Both the position numbers and the translations under genes were made by a program. From NCBI GenBank assembly GCA_016584305.1, contig JACEEZ010015277.1, forward strand, positions 377,501 through 441,500: a stretch of DNA of 64,000 nucleotides, in the 5' to 3' direction. This document shows, in pieces, positions 46,961-57,869 of the stretch (position 1 is the first letter of the stretch; every line of letters begins with the position of its first letter). The notes under the pieces were generated by a model. The model was given only the letters and a program-made list of their open reading frames with translations. It made no database searches and was not told the origin of the DNA. The DNA comes from Chionoecetes opilio. Its lineage: Eukaryota; Arthropoda; Malacostraca; Decapoda; Majidae.

Positions 46961-48070
46961 CAATAAACCCTTCATGCTCGCGGGTTTCAGGCTCGCGGAT
47001 TTGATTACTCGCGGGTTTTCAACCCTTGTGATAAATAATAATAAATACAGATAATTAAATATAATTTTAAAATACGAAAAGTATTTTTCATAAAAACTAC
47101 TATGCATGCCTCTTCAGTGGCACATAAAAGTCTGTAGTGATGCTAAAATTCGCAATATATGGCACCTGGCGACATTAGTGCAGTGGCGAGTGACTGGCGA
47201 CTAGTGTTATCTACGGATTACGGTAGCCACACACTGGTGGGCTGAGCGCTGCGTGCACACCTCAACTTCCTCAAGCCACCACCAGACCAGACACAATAGT
47301 GAACATTTAAGCAGTGCCAACCCAATCACCCTAAAACATAGGGAGGAGCACTGGAGCAAGCTGGTGTGGTGGACAATCTGGCCGTGGTGCGAGAGGCATA
47401 GCTTTGCGCCAGCCACCCCAACACAACACACCCTAACACAACCCTCACCGTTGGCCCACAGCGATCCACGGGGGTTCAGCGTCCACTTCCTCCTCCTTCT
47501 GGGCTCAGCCATAGGCATATCCATGGTGGTGGTGGTGGCGGGGAGGAATAGTGTTGTGATGTAACCCTGGCAGCGGCTACACGTGTGTCGCGGCCTCAGC
47601 TGTTATGGGTTGTTGCTGATGATGACAGTGTTCAGTTCAGTTGTTGGTAGTCTGGCCTTTTTTATCGGCACCCCCTGATGTGATCTTTGATGTTTGAAGA
47701 ATTTCAATTTCGTCAGTTATCGACGCAGCTGAGATGGATCTCCACTGTAACCAGACAGCTCTCTCTCATACTACCCCTAGAGAGCTGTCTGCTACCAGTG
47801 CTTATAGTGTTGGCCGAAGCCAGCACCCCGGGAGGTGGGTTACAAACCCCCGGCTAACACCCGCTACCCATTCACTGCTGGGTGGACAGGGGCTCGGGTT
47901 TTAAGGAAACAGCCCAACTGTTTCATTATCATTCAAGCAACAAAATCCATTTTCTTTATACCGTAAGCCTATTTTCGGGGCGGGAGGGGTAACTAATGTC
48001 ATGCTCGCGGATTTACGATACTCGTGGGTGTCTCTGTTCCCTAACCCCCGCGAGCATGAAGGGTTTATTG
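46961..48070. mobile_element. TA-TIR element of the CTCGCGG family, 1,110 bp
   Basis: The termini CAATAAACCCTTCATGCTCG and reverse complement are flanked by TA (46959-46960, 48071-48072). Excision joins cacaTAccgtgagtcg, as in the other Tc1 arm. CTCGCGG words are iterated at both ends. It holds a minus fragment of the LINE-H 3' end (ttcagttcagttgttggtag at 47632) and a SINE-V body piece (47807-47935). Confidence 0.88.
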
Positions 48071-48140
48071 TACCGTGAGTCGTATCCTTTGTCGTGTGTT
48101 TTGCACTTATCAGTGGTGATTGTGGTATTATATTTTTATT

Positions 48141-49093
48141 ATGGCACCTACCAAGGAACTAAGCAAAGAAACCATTGCTCAGATAATTGGTTTAAAGGAT
48201 CAGGCCACCAAACGAAAGAAATAAGTGAGTTGTTGTGTGTGGCTAAGTCAACAGTAAGGGTGTACTTGGCGCGTTTCAGAGAGGAAAACAGCGGTAAAAC
48301 GCCATCACAGAAACTTCGGCCTGGTCGTCCCAGGAAGATTTCTCAAAGGTCTGTGAACGTTCTAAAATGTTCGTTGGAGAGTACCCCTCGTGTTACAGCA
48401 AGGGTATTAAAGGAAAACAACCATGAAGAGTTTGGTGCAGTGTCTGTTCGTACTGTATCTCGCCGAGTGCAAGAGTTGGGTTATACTAGCCACAAGCCAC
48501 TGAAGAAGCCACTTCTTACATGCACACAGAGAGCTCGCAGGGGCACCTTCACCAAGAAATATCTTGCTTGGACTGATGATGACTGGTTGTCAGTGTTGTG
48601 GTCTAATGAGGCAAGATTTACTGTGACATGTAACCGAGGAGCTCGAGTGTACCGTCGCCCAGGCAGTGACCCCCTCGACTCACGGTATGTGAAGAGCACC
48701 GTAAAACACCCAGATTCACTTATGGTGTGGGGTTGTTTCTCTGGCAGAGGTTTAGGCAAGCTTGTTGTGCTTCCTTAAAACCTTAAAGTGAATCAAGGTG
48801 TTTACCTGGAGCTGCTTTGTGAATATTTGTCAGATTCTTTCAAGCTCACACGTGCCAGTGTGTTTCAACAGGACAGTGCTCTTGCTCACACTGCCAAATC
48901 TGTCACTCAGTGGCTTGATGACTGCATGGTACCCTTCATAAAGGATTGGCCAGGTAACAGCCCGGACCTCAACCCAATTGAGAACCTCTGGCACATGGTC
49001 AAGAAGGATCTGCAGGGGAAAGACGTCAGCTCCATACCCAAGCTCGAAAAGACCATCCGTGAGTCCTGCGCAAACATTTCACCTAACACCTAA
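48141..49093 (+). pseudogene. Tc1 transposase, inactive
   Basis: ATG at 48141 (MAPTKELSKETIAQIIGLKD), an early frameshift near 48215, then the HTH (ISELLCVAKSTVRVYLARFR), GRPRKIS hinge, second HTH (TVSRRVQELGYTSHKPLKKP) and catalytic core. The first Asp of the DDE triad is Asn (VLWSNEARF; family WSDE..F). The second (FQQDSALAHTA) and third-position Glu (SPDLNPIENLW) are present. An in-frame TAA at 48776-48778 interrupts the core. About 340 residues, the usual Tc1 length. Confidence 0.88.
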
Positions 49094-49341
49094 GAAACCT
49101 AGCTCTATCACTACCCCGACGTCTCCAAGCCGTGAAGAAGAGAAGAGGCCACTCAACCAAGTAATAAAAGTTAATTATAATACATTATTTCTATAAATTT
49201 CCTTATGTATTGCTTGTTGTGCGGGGGCGGGAGCAGGGCGCCGCATACTTTTGACGAGTACTGTAGACCGAGAGTTTCGCGCTAGAGTTTCGCTCTATGC
49301 CTTGGGAAGAAAGCAAGCGCGAAACTCGGGAGGGTACTGTA

Positions 49342-49452
49342 TATCTATCGGACAACAGTTTTGGTGGTCTGGTTTTTTTTCTTCTAAAAAATGTCTTTCC
49401 AAAATCAGGGTAAGTCTTCCAAGATGCAGCGTCTTATAAGCCATAAATAATG
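49342..49452. mobile_element. Right end of a TATAAGAC-family element
   Basis: cttccaagatgcagcgtctt then ataagccataaataatgg and TA: a decayed version of the 3466 end. Probably the partner of 39300-39539. Confidence 0.65.
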
Positions 49453-50424
49453 GTAATAACATACTTATCCAATGACTTGCACTGATGAAAAAATGACCAA
49501 ATATGTATTACAAAATATCGAAACGATTCATCTTTTAAGAATTTTAAATTTCATTCTTCCTAAGTTAAGATTTTTTTTTTTTTTTTTGGATCTCGTAAGT
49601 GTATTTGCTATTATTTACAAATATTTACCTAGATTGAAAAAAAATGAAAGATGAGAAAATCACATCTTCATTCCTCTTTCCAATGATATATGTATTGTTT
49701 ATTAAATTCGGTACAATAGTGGCGAAGTTATTAAAGGAAAACTGGAAAAAAGGCAAGTTTTTCAGTATAGAGGTTTAAAGGCGTGCAGCTTTTTAAGCCA
49801 CGCGCCCTTTAAACCTCAAGGCTCAGTGAATCTGGGCAGATGCTGGTTTGTTTGTTTACTCTCTCAGCCACGCTCTCTATCACTCTTGAAGTGTTATATG
49901 ACGTAGCTGGTATCTGGTCCCCCTTTTCCAAAAGGTACTAGTCACAAAAGGGTGCTAGCTGTCAGACGCACATGGGCAGGTTGCTGAACTACAGCCAGCA
50001 TTCTCTCTCTCTGAGCCACTTTATGCCTTGATGTCCTTGGCATGGTGGTGGAGGAGGTAGAGAGCGTGAGATAGATCAATCCTGTGCTGAATAAATAATA
50101 ATTGGTAATTGGTCTGGAGGGAGCAGGAATGGTGGAAGGCTAAGAGACGAGCAGCGACACCCGGCTTCTCCCTCTACTCTCTCACTACTGAGGCCTTGAG
50201 ACGACCCTCTGTCTCACAGAGAGGGACTGAGAGGTGCCAATTTGCCTATGCCAGTGAATATCATAAAAAAAAATTGTACGGATATTTTTCGGCGGGGGAG
50301 GGGGGGGAGAAAATCAGCCAAAACTCTTTCATTTTTTCTTCTTTCTTTATAATACTTTGTCACAAGCTTGAACAAGTGTTCAACTACGCATGATAATTTT
50401 TTCGGGTATTACAACTTTTCGTAA
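49453..50424. other. Unassigned sequence
   Basis: No gene. A T run at 49571 and a palindrome at 49773-49819 (aggtttaaaggcg...cgccctttaaacct) are visible. One flank of LINE-C must lie near 50425, but I see no element end there. Confidence 0.4.
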
Positions 50425-50930
50425 ATATTCGTGTGACGCTCCCCTTAAAGCTATTAGTGCTGATGTACGCAGACGATACGGTTATACTGAGTGATAGCGA
50501 GTAAAACATGAACCAGTCCCTAACAACCCTTTATAGTTACTGTTCTGACTGGAAGTTAAAGGTAAACTGTAGTAAAACCAGGATATAGTCGTGTTTAGTA
50601 GAGGTAAAGTTCAAACCAGTAATTATAGTTTAAATTTTGGTGGAGAGGAAATTGAGGTAGTTTGTGTGTATAAGTACTTGGGTATACTATATTGGGTATT
50701 ATAATGGTCAGTTTGGAAAGGGGAGCTAGAACTCAAGGAGCAAGCAACCAGGGCCATGTACGCAGTTATTGGTACTTCCCATAAATATGATTTGCCAGTT
50801 GATATACAAATTCAAATGTATAACAGTATTGTACCTGTAATGACATATGCTATGTGAAATATGTTGTATTGATATTGTAAGGGAATTATAATTATTACAG
50901 ATGAAGTTTTTGAAGCATGTTTTGTATCTA

Positions 50931-52108
50931 CACACAAACCTCGATTTCCCGGACCTCCATTTCCCGGATATCGGATTTAGCGGACAAAATCTGAGGTCCG
51001 GGGATATGTCATAGAGTCCCGAACAATTTAATTTTTTTTTTTTTTTTTACGTTGAAATGCCTGGTCCTGTTTGTAAATTGACAAAGTTGTCCGGGGGTCC
51101 GAGCGTCTCCTGTCACTCCTGGTCAGTGTCCGTGCCTCCCGCCAGGTGGCAACATGCTCAGCGGTCGTATTGTTTACATTTGGGCACACGACAATCACGG
51201 TTCACCTGCACCGGCTCCGTCAGTCCCCTGACTCCCACTGCCCCTGGTGCAGGAACATCTCTGAGACTATTGAAAACTTTTTGCTGCCTCCCGCCAGGTG
51301 GCAGCATGCTCAGCGGTCGTATTGTTTACATTTGGATACACGACACTCACGGTTCACCTGCACCGCCTCCGTTAGTCCCCTGAACCCCACTGCCCCTGGT
51401 GCAGGAACGTCTCTTGAGACTATTGAACACTTTCTGCTGCCACCCGCCAGGTGGCAACATGCTCAGCGGTCGTATTGTTTACATTTGGGCACACGACACT
51501 CACAATTCACCTGCACAGCCTCTGTTAGTCCCCTGACCCCCACTGCCCCTGGTGCAGGAACGTCTCTTGAGACTATTGAACACTTTCTGCTGCCTCCCGC
51601 CAGGTGGCAGCATGCTCAGCGGTCGTATTGTTTACATTTGGGCACACGACACTCACGGCTCACCTGCACCGCCTCCGTTAGTCCCCTGACCCCCACTGCC
51701 CCTGGTGCAGGAACGTCTCTTGAGACTATTGAATACTTTCTGCTGCCTCCCGCCAGGTGGCAGCAATGGCAGCATGCTCAGCGGTCGTATTGTTTACATT
51801 TGGGCACACGACACTCATGGTTCACCTGCACTGCCTCCGTTAGTCCCCTGACCCCCACTGCGCCTGGTGCAAGAATGTCTCTTGAGACTATTGAACACTC
51901 TGCTGCCTCCCGCCAGGTGGCAGCATGCTCAGCGGACGTAAAAGTCCGTGGCGGGGTAGTTGATATTGGCGGTTGCCGGACAGTAAATACTAGAGTAGGA
52001 TAAACGTCCGGGGGTGGGTAATGGCATTGGACTGTTGTGATTCCCGGACATTTGCGGTTCCCGGACCAGTGCTCCCCCCTATTAGTCCGGGAAAACGAGG
52101 TTTGTGTG
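50931..52108. mobile_element. TA-TIR element of the CCCGGA family with a 153-bp minisatellite interior
   Basis: The termini CACACAAACCTCGATTTCCC and tcgggaaaacgaggtttgtgtg-type inverse are flanked by TA (50929-50930, 52109-52110). Subterminal words ttcccgga are iterated. It is 1,178 bp, of which about 800 bp is a tandem array. Confidence 0.9.
51141..51935. repeat. Minisatellite, 153-bp unit, five full copies and a partial
   Basis: Unit starts (gccaggtggc) at 51141, 51293, 51446, 51599, 51752 and 51912, so spacings are 152, 153, 153, 153 and 160. The last spacing includes a small cagcaatgg duplication. Because 153 is a multiple of three, a long frame (51146-52003) stays open. I do not regard it as a gene. 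Confidence 0.93.
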
Positions 52109-53084
52109 TACATAGGTATACAAGAATGAACATTGTATATGGTTAGCTTGGAGTGTATTCACTGGAAATAAGTATTAAGTGCAGGATGATTAGTTTTTGT
52201 TCACGATTAATCATGGGAAAAAATACCAAATTGAGTGACGTTATTTATAAGTGTTTGTTACAGTTACACATGTCTGGTGTTTACGCATCACCATGGTTGG
52301 ATTGTATAAGGAACATATGTAATGATTATTGTCTGTCAGGTGTGTGGTTGTTTCAAACTGTTGTTGTTAATAGAAGATGGTTTAGGCAAGCTGTTGAACA
52401 GAAGCTAAAAGATCTTTGGACAAAAACTTGGTATAGAAATTTAGCAACAAAAAACATTTGTAGTAGTTATAGAATGTATAAAAAAGTTTATGGTACTGAA
52501 GAATATCTCTTAAAGTAAAACAAGTCGTATTTACATGAGTAAGTTTCGCACAGGAAATAATCAATTACCAATTATATTACTGGTAGATATCGGCAAATTA
52601 TCAGGGAAGAGCGTCACTGTGATAAATGTAATGGTGGACTATATTTGTCCATATTTGTTAAGAAACAAATATATACCTGATCATTATATAACAAACCCAA
52701 ATCAATTCAGATTTACTATGTTGATGCAGAGTAGAAATAAGAATTTATTAAATAATTTTGCACAATTTATCAAAGGTGTCTTAAGACTTTTTAGGTATCT
52801 ATATATAGAGAACTGCTATGTAGTTACATTACTGAGGAACTGTGCTCCATACTTTTTCTGCAAAAGTCTGAGCAATAGATGTATTCTATTCTATTCTATT
52901 CTATTCTGTAGACAAAATCTGTTCAAAATTCCCAGAATATTTTTGTCTTATTGATCACACCAAAGTCATTCTCGTATATATATTTTTTTTACTTGTTCTG
53001 CCACCATACATGTGAAGCACAATGCAAACTGTATATATATATTATTTACAATGGGATGTTTCTCAATATGGTAATCTGTTTCAG

Positions 53085-53193
53085 TTGTGTTGCCGTTACT
53101 TACCTAAGCAGAAACCCCAGTTCATAAACATTCCAACAGAGCTAATTGAGGAGAACACTGACCTCACTGAGAGTGGAGATGCCAATACTTCAG
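53085..53193 (+). CDS. EXOC1: EXOC1 internal exon, linker after PH-like domain
   Basis: This 109-bp exon begins after tctgtttcag and ends at CAG with donor gtattg. It enters in phase 0 and leaves with one base over. It encodes LCCRYLPKQKPQFINIPTEL then IEENTDLTESGDANTS. The first part matches the segment right after the PH-like domain of EXOC1 (family WKlNqRYLrkk..F.NvP..L.EE). The acidic, Ser/Thr-rich end is the variable linker before the coiled coil. The one-base overhang pairs with the two leftover bases at 59203, giving Ala. The intron starts directly with a GT array, so the exact donor could be an adjacent GT, but the phase match supports 53193. Confidence 0.85.
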
Positions 53194-53198
53194 GTATT

Positions 53199-53199
<1 letters not shown>

Positions 53200-53257
<58 letters not shown>

Positions 53258-53258
53258 T
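53200..53258. repeat. (GT)n microsatellite at the intron donor
   Basis: It starts within 10 bp of the EXOC1 exon donor and ends at the 3' end of LINE-E fragment 1. Confidence 0.93.
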
Positions 53259-53614
53259 ACTTACCTAGTTGTATTTACCTAGTTGTGTTTTACAGGGCCT
53301 GAGCTACACTCGTGTGGTCCCGTCTCCACTCTCCGTATCTACATTTATCCAGTCTTTCTTTTAATTGGTGCACATTATGTGCCGATGATCACCGCCTCAT
53401 TTAGTCCATTCCAAACTTCTACATTTCTATGAGGGAAGCTGTACTTCTTTATGTTGTTCAGGCATCTACCTTTTCCTAGTTGTTTTGTATGTCCTCTTGT
53501 GTATCGACCTTCTCTTTGTTTCCAAGTCAGTAGTCTTTCATTGTCTGTTTCTTTCATCTTTGTTATCAGCTTAAAAATTGTTATTAAGTCTCCTCTTTCT
53601 TTCTCTTTCTCTTC
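53259..53614 (-). mobile_element. LINE-E fragment 1 (3' end)
   Basis: Minus strand: NERLLTWKQREGRYTRGHTK, SFPHRNVEVWNGLNEAV, then the tail ggagacgggaccacacgagt...aactaggtaaatacaactag. Bounded by GT arrays on both sides. Confidence 0.82.
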
Positions 53615-53634
53615 TGTGTGTGTGTGTGTGTGTG
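53615..53634. repeat. (GT)n between LINE-E fragments 1 and 2
   Basis: A 20-bp array separates the 5' truncation of fragment 1 from the 3' tail of fragment 2. Confidence 0.9.
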
Positions 53635-54355
53635 TATATATTTACCTAGTTGTATTTACCTATGTAGTTGTGTTTTACAGGCTACACTCGTGTGGTCCCG
53701 TCTCCATATCTACATTTATCCAGTCTTTCCTTCAACTGGTTCACATTCTGTAACGATAGCACCTCCTCATTTAGTCCATTCCAAACTTCTACATTTCTAT
53801 GAGGGAAGCTGTACTGTATGTTATTCAGGCGTCTCCCTTTTCCTAATGTTTTTATATGTCCTCTTGTGTATTCTTCTCTTTGTTTCCGAGTCAGTAGTCT
53901 CTCATTGTCTGTTTCTTCCATCTTAGTTATCAGTTTAAAAATTGTTATTAAGTTTCCTCTTTCTCTTCTTTGCTCAAGTGATGGTCATTTTATCTCTTGC
54001 AACCTTTCCTCATAAGTAAGTTCTTCTAGCTCTGGTACCATCTTTGTTGCCATTCTCTGTATCCTCTCCAAATTTTTCACATGCTTCTTTTTATATGGAG
54101 ACCACACGATGGCAGCATATTCCATTTTTGGTCGGATCATTGTAGTAATTATCTTTCTCATATTTTTGTCCAAGTAATGAAATGCCACTCTAATATTCTT
54201 CAACATCCTGTACGTATCTCCAAATATTTTATCTATATGTTTTTCTGGTTGCAGGTTTTCTTGTACTATCACTCCCAGGTTCTTTTCTTCATGAACCTTT
54301 GTAATTACTTCATTTCCCATTTTATATGGCCATTTATATCTCCCCCCTTTTTATT
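53635..54355 (-). mobile_element. LINE-E fragment 2
   Basis: Minus strand: NEVITKVHEEKNLGVIVQEN, LQPEKHIDKIFGDTYRMLKN, MIRPKMEYAAIVWSPYKKKH, then NERLLTRKQREEYTRGHIKT and the same tail. Related to LINE-B by the shared LEYAA-VWSPhKKK region. Confidence 0.82.
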
Positions 54356-54728
54356 TTTGTATTTACCTAGGTGTGTTATACGGGAAATGAGTTACTCTTG
54401 TGGGATCCCGTCTCCTTGTCTCAATTGGTCAATCCTACTTTTAAAAACATGAATTCTTTTTGTCATCTATAAATTCACTGTTCAGGCTATTCCACATAAC
54501 AATGCACAGATAGGGAAAACAACTTTTTTATGTCCTTCAAGCACCTTGTCTTCTTAAGTTTCTTTGTATGACCTCATGTGGCCCCTACGTCCCATACATA
54601 CATGTCGTCTTTGTCATTTCTCTCCATTCCTGACATAGCTCTATCAAGTCTCCTCTATTTCTTCTTTCTTTCAATGATGGCAACTCCAGTTCTTCATCCT
54701 CTCCTCATAAGTCAGGTCTGACAGGCTT
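54356..54728 (-). mobile_element. Divergent LINE-E-like fragment 3
   Basis: It has the same layout (tail with tttacctaggtgtgtt, gatcccgtctccttgtctc) but is clearly a different subfamily. It is followed on its 5' side by a GT array. Confidence 0.65.
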
Positions 54729-54730
54729 GT

Positions 54731-54818
<88 letters not shown>
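54729..54818. repeat. (GT)n microsatellite, 90 bp
   Basis: It ends exactly at the 3' tail of LINE-E fragment 4. Confidence 0.93.
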
Positions 54819-54820
<2 letters not shown>

Positions 54821-56480
54821 TTACCTAGTTGTGTTTTACAGGGCCTGAGCTACACTCGTGTAGTCCCGTCTCCGTAACTACATCTATCCAGTCTTTCTTT
54901 CTACAGGTGCAAATTATTTGCCGATATCACCTCCTCATTTAGTCCATTCCAAACTTCTACATTTCTATAAGGGAAGCTGTACTTCTTTATGTTGTTCAGG
55001 CATCTCCCTTTTCCTATTTTTTGTGTGTGTCCTCTTGTGTATCGATCGACCTTCTCATTGTTTCCGAGTCAGTAGTCTCTCATTATCTGTTTCTTCCAAT
55101 TCTTTCTTCCAATACAAGTCTCCTCTTTCTCTTCTCTGCTCAAGTGTTGTTAACTTTATTTCCTTCAACCTTTCCTCATAAGAAAGTTCTTCTAGCTCTG
55201 GTACCATCTTTGTTCATTCTCTGTATCCTCTCCAACTTTTTCAAATGTTTCTTTTTATATGGGGACCATACAATGGCAGCATATTCCGTTTTTGGTCGGA
55301 TCATTATAGTAATTATCTTATCATATTTTGTCCATGTAATGAAATGCCACTCTAATATTCTTTAACATCCTGTATGTATCTCCAAATATTTTATTTATAT
55401 GTTTTTCTGGTTGTAGTATCTTGTTGTATTATCTATTGTCTGGTTTGCATTATCACTCCCAGGTCCTTTTTATTCATAAACCTTTGTATTTATTTAATTT
55501 CCCATTTTATATGGCCATTGATATCTCTTCGCTTTTTCCAATTTCCATCACATGACACTTATTCACATTAAATTCCATTTCCCATCTTCTGCTCCATTCG
55601 TAGATCTTGTTCAGGTCATTTTGTAGTGTTTCACAATCTTTATAGCTTTTTATTTCTCATGATAGTTTTGCATCATCCGCAAATAAACTTATATAACTTT
55701 TTTATTGCATCAGTCATGTCATTGACATAAATCATGAACATTATTGGTGCCAATACTGATCCTTGTGGTACCCCACTAAATACCTTTCTCCAGTCAGACT
55801 TTTCATCCTTTACTATTGTTCTCATTTCTCTTCCATCCAGGTTTTGATCACCCCTTTGATACCTCCTATATTTTCCAATTTCCAAAGTAGCCTCTCATGG
55901 GGAACTTTATCAAATGCCTTTTTAAGATCTAGATATACACAATCTGCCCACCCATCTCTTTCTTGTGTTATATCAATTACTCCTGAGTTATTAAGTTGGT
56001 CACACATGATCTCCTTTTCCTAAAACCATACTGCCGGTCTGTTATTATACCATCATTTTCTAAATATTCTGTCCATTGCTTCTTTTTCTTACTTTCTTGC
56101 ATACTGTCCTAGTCAATGACTAACACAGTATGCAATATATAATTTAGTGGTTCATCCTTCTTCCCATTTTTATATATTGCCACTATATCTGCTCTCTTCC
56201 ACTCCTGTGGCAATTTTCCCGTTGTTAATATTGTTTCCACATTATTATATCATATATTGATTCGACCAACTGCTTTCTGCACTCTTTTAAAACATAACCC
56301 GACACTCTGTCTGGTCTTATTGCTTTCCTCTCCTCCAATTCCTTCAACAATTCACAAACTTCCTTCTCAATTTTAATTTTCACTCTTCGGACTTTTTTCA
56401 TTCCTTGTGGTTCTTTGAATTTTTATTCTTTTGTGAATACTTGCTGAAAATTTTTATTTAAAATTTCACTCATTATCATT
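54819..56480 (-). mobile_element. LINE-E fragment 4, longest
   Basis: On the minus strand it covers RT (ADCVYLDLKKAFDKVPHERL, SGVPQGSVLAPIMFMIYVND) to the 3' tail, including the thumb and C-terminal region. Frameshifts are present (for example at 55822-55885). CR1/jockey-like, same group as LINE-B. Confidence 0.82.
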
Positions 56481-56559
56481 ATTAGAAATGACTATATAGG
56501 CATATTGTTGCTTACCTTAAATCTAATAGGGATTATGTACCGGGGGCGAGGGGTTCCGA

Positions 56560-57195
56560 GGCATCTTGGAGGTCACTCATTCGTCACTGGATGACGACGC
56601 AGTGTGACCCAGAGCTCGGAGTGTGGCGAGTGAGCGTTGGCCTTGCATTTTTGACACGTCCATCATAAACCCCTCAAACTCTGACAGGCTGGGCAGGAGT
56701 TCATTTGAAGGGCCAGGCTGGGGCTCGTTTGATGGGCCAGGCTGTTGCTCGTCGGCAGAGGCAGGCTGTGGTGCGCTGGCAGGGGCAGCGTTGGCAGGGG
56801 CAGGCTGTGGCGCTTTGGCAGGGCGAATGTACCGAGTCATGAGGGTCTGCCTACGTTCGTTTACTCTCTGGTTGTGTTTTTCTTGGTAGCCACGAAAGAG
56901 ATCTTTTATCTGCTGACAAAATTCCTCCTTTCTAAAGGTGCACGGTTCAAACTCATTAACAAGCTCTTTCATTGATTCCGCCCCGGCCAAAATTCTGCTC
57001 AGCCCATGATTTGAAATTGTCCCTTCCATCTCCACAGTCTCTGCCGGCTGCCTGTTTGCCCCTAGTTCATCCTCAATGTTCAATGCTCCGACAATGTCGT
57101 CAGGTGTTTGTTCGTCACCCCATCTCCGTGGCGACACGCCGCCGCCGTGCCCCTCCTCACTCACCCTTGCCACGGCTTGCACCAGCTGGCTAAGC
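56560..57195 (-). pseudogene. Tigger transposase C-terminal region, remnant
   Basis: The 201-codon frame 57182-56577 contains MKELVNEFEPCTFRKEEFCQ, FRGYQEKHNQRVNERRQTLM and TRYIRPA followed by Pro/Ala/Gln-rich repeats (PGPSNE twice). This resembles the C-terminal tail after the DDD domain of Tigger transposases. No catalytic domain is present. It is intact as a frame but isolated. Confidence 0.6.
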
Positions 57196-57229
57196 CGGCT
57201 TACGAAAAGAGCCTCGAGTTACCATAAAT

Positions 57230-57344
57230 GGCGGTGTATAAGTCGACCAGGCGTATAAGTCGACCCCAAGATTATTAGCTCAAGATTACGGGTTAGGCCT
57301 ATACTTTATACTTGCCATATAAGTCGGCCCAAAAAATACGGTAG
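57230..57344. mobile_element. Single right end of a TA-TIR element (GTATAAGTCGACC family)
   Basis: gtataagtcgaccaggcgta and taagtcggcccaaaaaatac then gg-TA show iterated words ending at a TA, as in the other families. No left end is found. Confidence 0.55.
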
Positions 57345-57867
57345 GCTACTGGTAAGCCAAAGCTTGAATGTGGATAGGCTACAGTACGGTATACGGTAAC
57401 CTGTCGCAAAAACACATAACACTACACCACTTATATGAAGATATGAGGCTTTACTATATGTCTGCCTCTTGTTTTCACTTGAAAAACACCCTAGTCCCCT
57501 GATAGTACCGCTACATACTGTATATTATAGTAAAACACGGTACTATGACTGGACTGCACTTACCGGTGCCCTCCGAAGCTCTGCCATTTGCATTCGCCAG
57601 TGTTTACAATCATTGTATCAGCTGTTGGAAAGATTTTTTCAGGCTCATAGAGTCGACTTGTACGCCGCCATTTACGGTAACAGAAAACGCAAGCTGCCGC
57701 AAGCCTTCTTATGGCAGCCTGCTCAGTTTCTGTACGATATTTCGACGCTCTATATGAGAACTCCTCGGATTTACCCTACTTTGATGGCGGAATCGTTCTA
57801 TATGATCACATTCGTTCCTAAAAAAAAAATTGGAATTTTATTTATTAAAAAAATATATATAATAATT
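57345..57867. other. Unassigned sequence, partly Tigger-family non-coding
   Basis: aagctgccgcaagccttctt atggcagc (57690-57720) repeats the motif at 3650-3680. The 139-codon frame here has no recognisable protein. Confidence 0.4.
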
Positions 57868-57869
57868 AC

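Larger units (their letters stand above)
46384..49263. mobile_element. Tc1 element converted to a foldback (arms about 590 bp)
   Basis: Both ends are the same (3') end of a Tc1: CAGTACTCGTCAAAAGTATG at 46384 and its inverse ending 49263, with TA outside each (46382-46383, 49264-49265). The left arm carries the C-terminal half of the transposase on the minus strand (46384-46960 plus 48073-48082). The right arm (48675-49263) belongs to an otherwise full-length plus-strand gene. The left arm is split by another element at 46961-48070. Confidence 0.88.
50425..52960 (+). mobile_element. LINE-C RT and C-terminus (pieces 3 and 4), split by a TIR element
   Basis: Before the insertion: LMYADDTVILSDSE (catalytic YADD), WKLKVNCSKTRI, then LKHVLYL. 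After it: HRYTRMNIVYG, LSDVIYKCLLQLHMSGVYAS, LWTKTWYRNL and MSKFRTGNNQLPI followed by a cysteine finger (REERH-CDKCNGG-type, frameshifted) and FAQFIKGVLRLF. The reading frame joins exactly over the TA (YL then HRY). It has several frameshifts. The 3' end lies near 52960. Confidence 0.78.

Noticed and set aside
51141..51935. Regularly spaced repeats, possible CRISPR-like array
   Set aside because: Units are contiguous with no unique spacers, in a eukaryotic intron. This is a minisatellite.
51146..52003. 285-codon ORF with repeated LPPARWQHAQRSYCLH-type units, possible repeat protein
   Set aside because: It exists because the 153-bp minisatellite unit is a multiple of three and happens to lack stops in this frame. 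It lies inside a non-coding TIR element, with no start context or homology.
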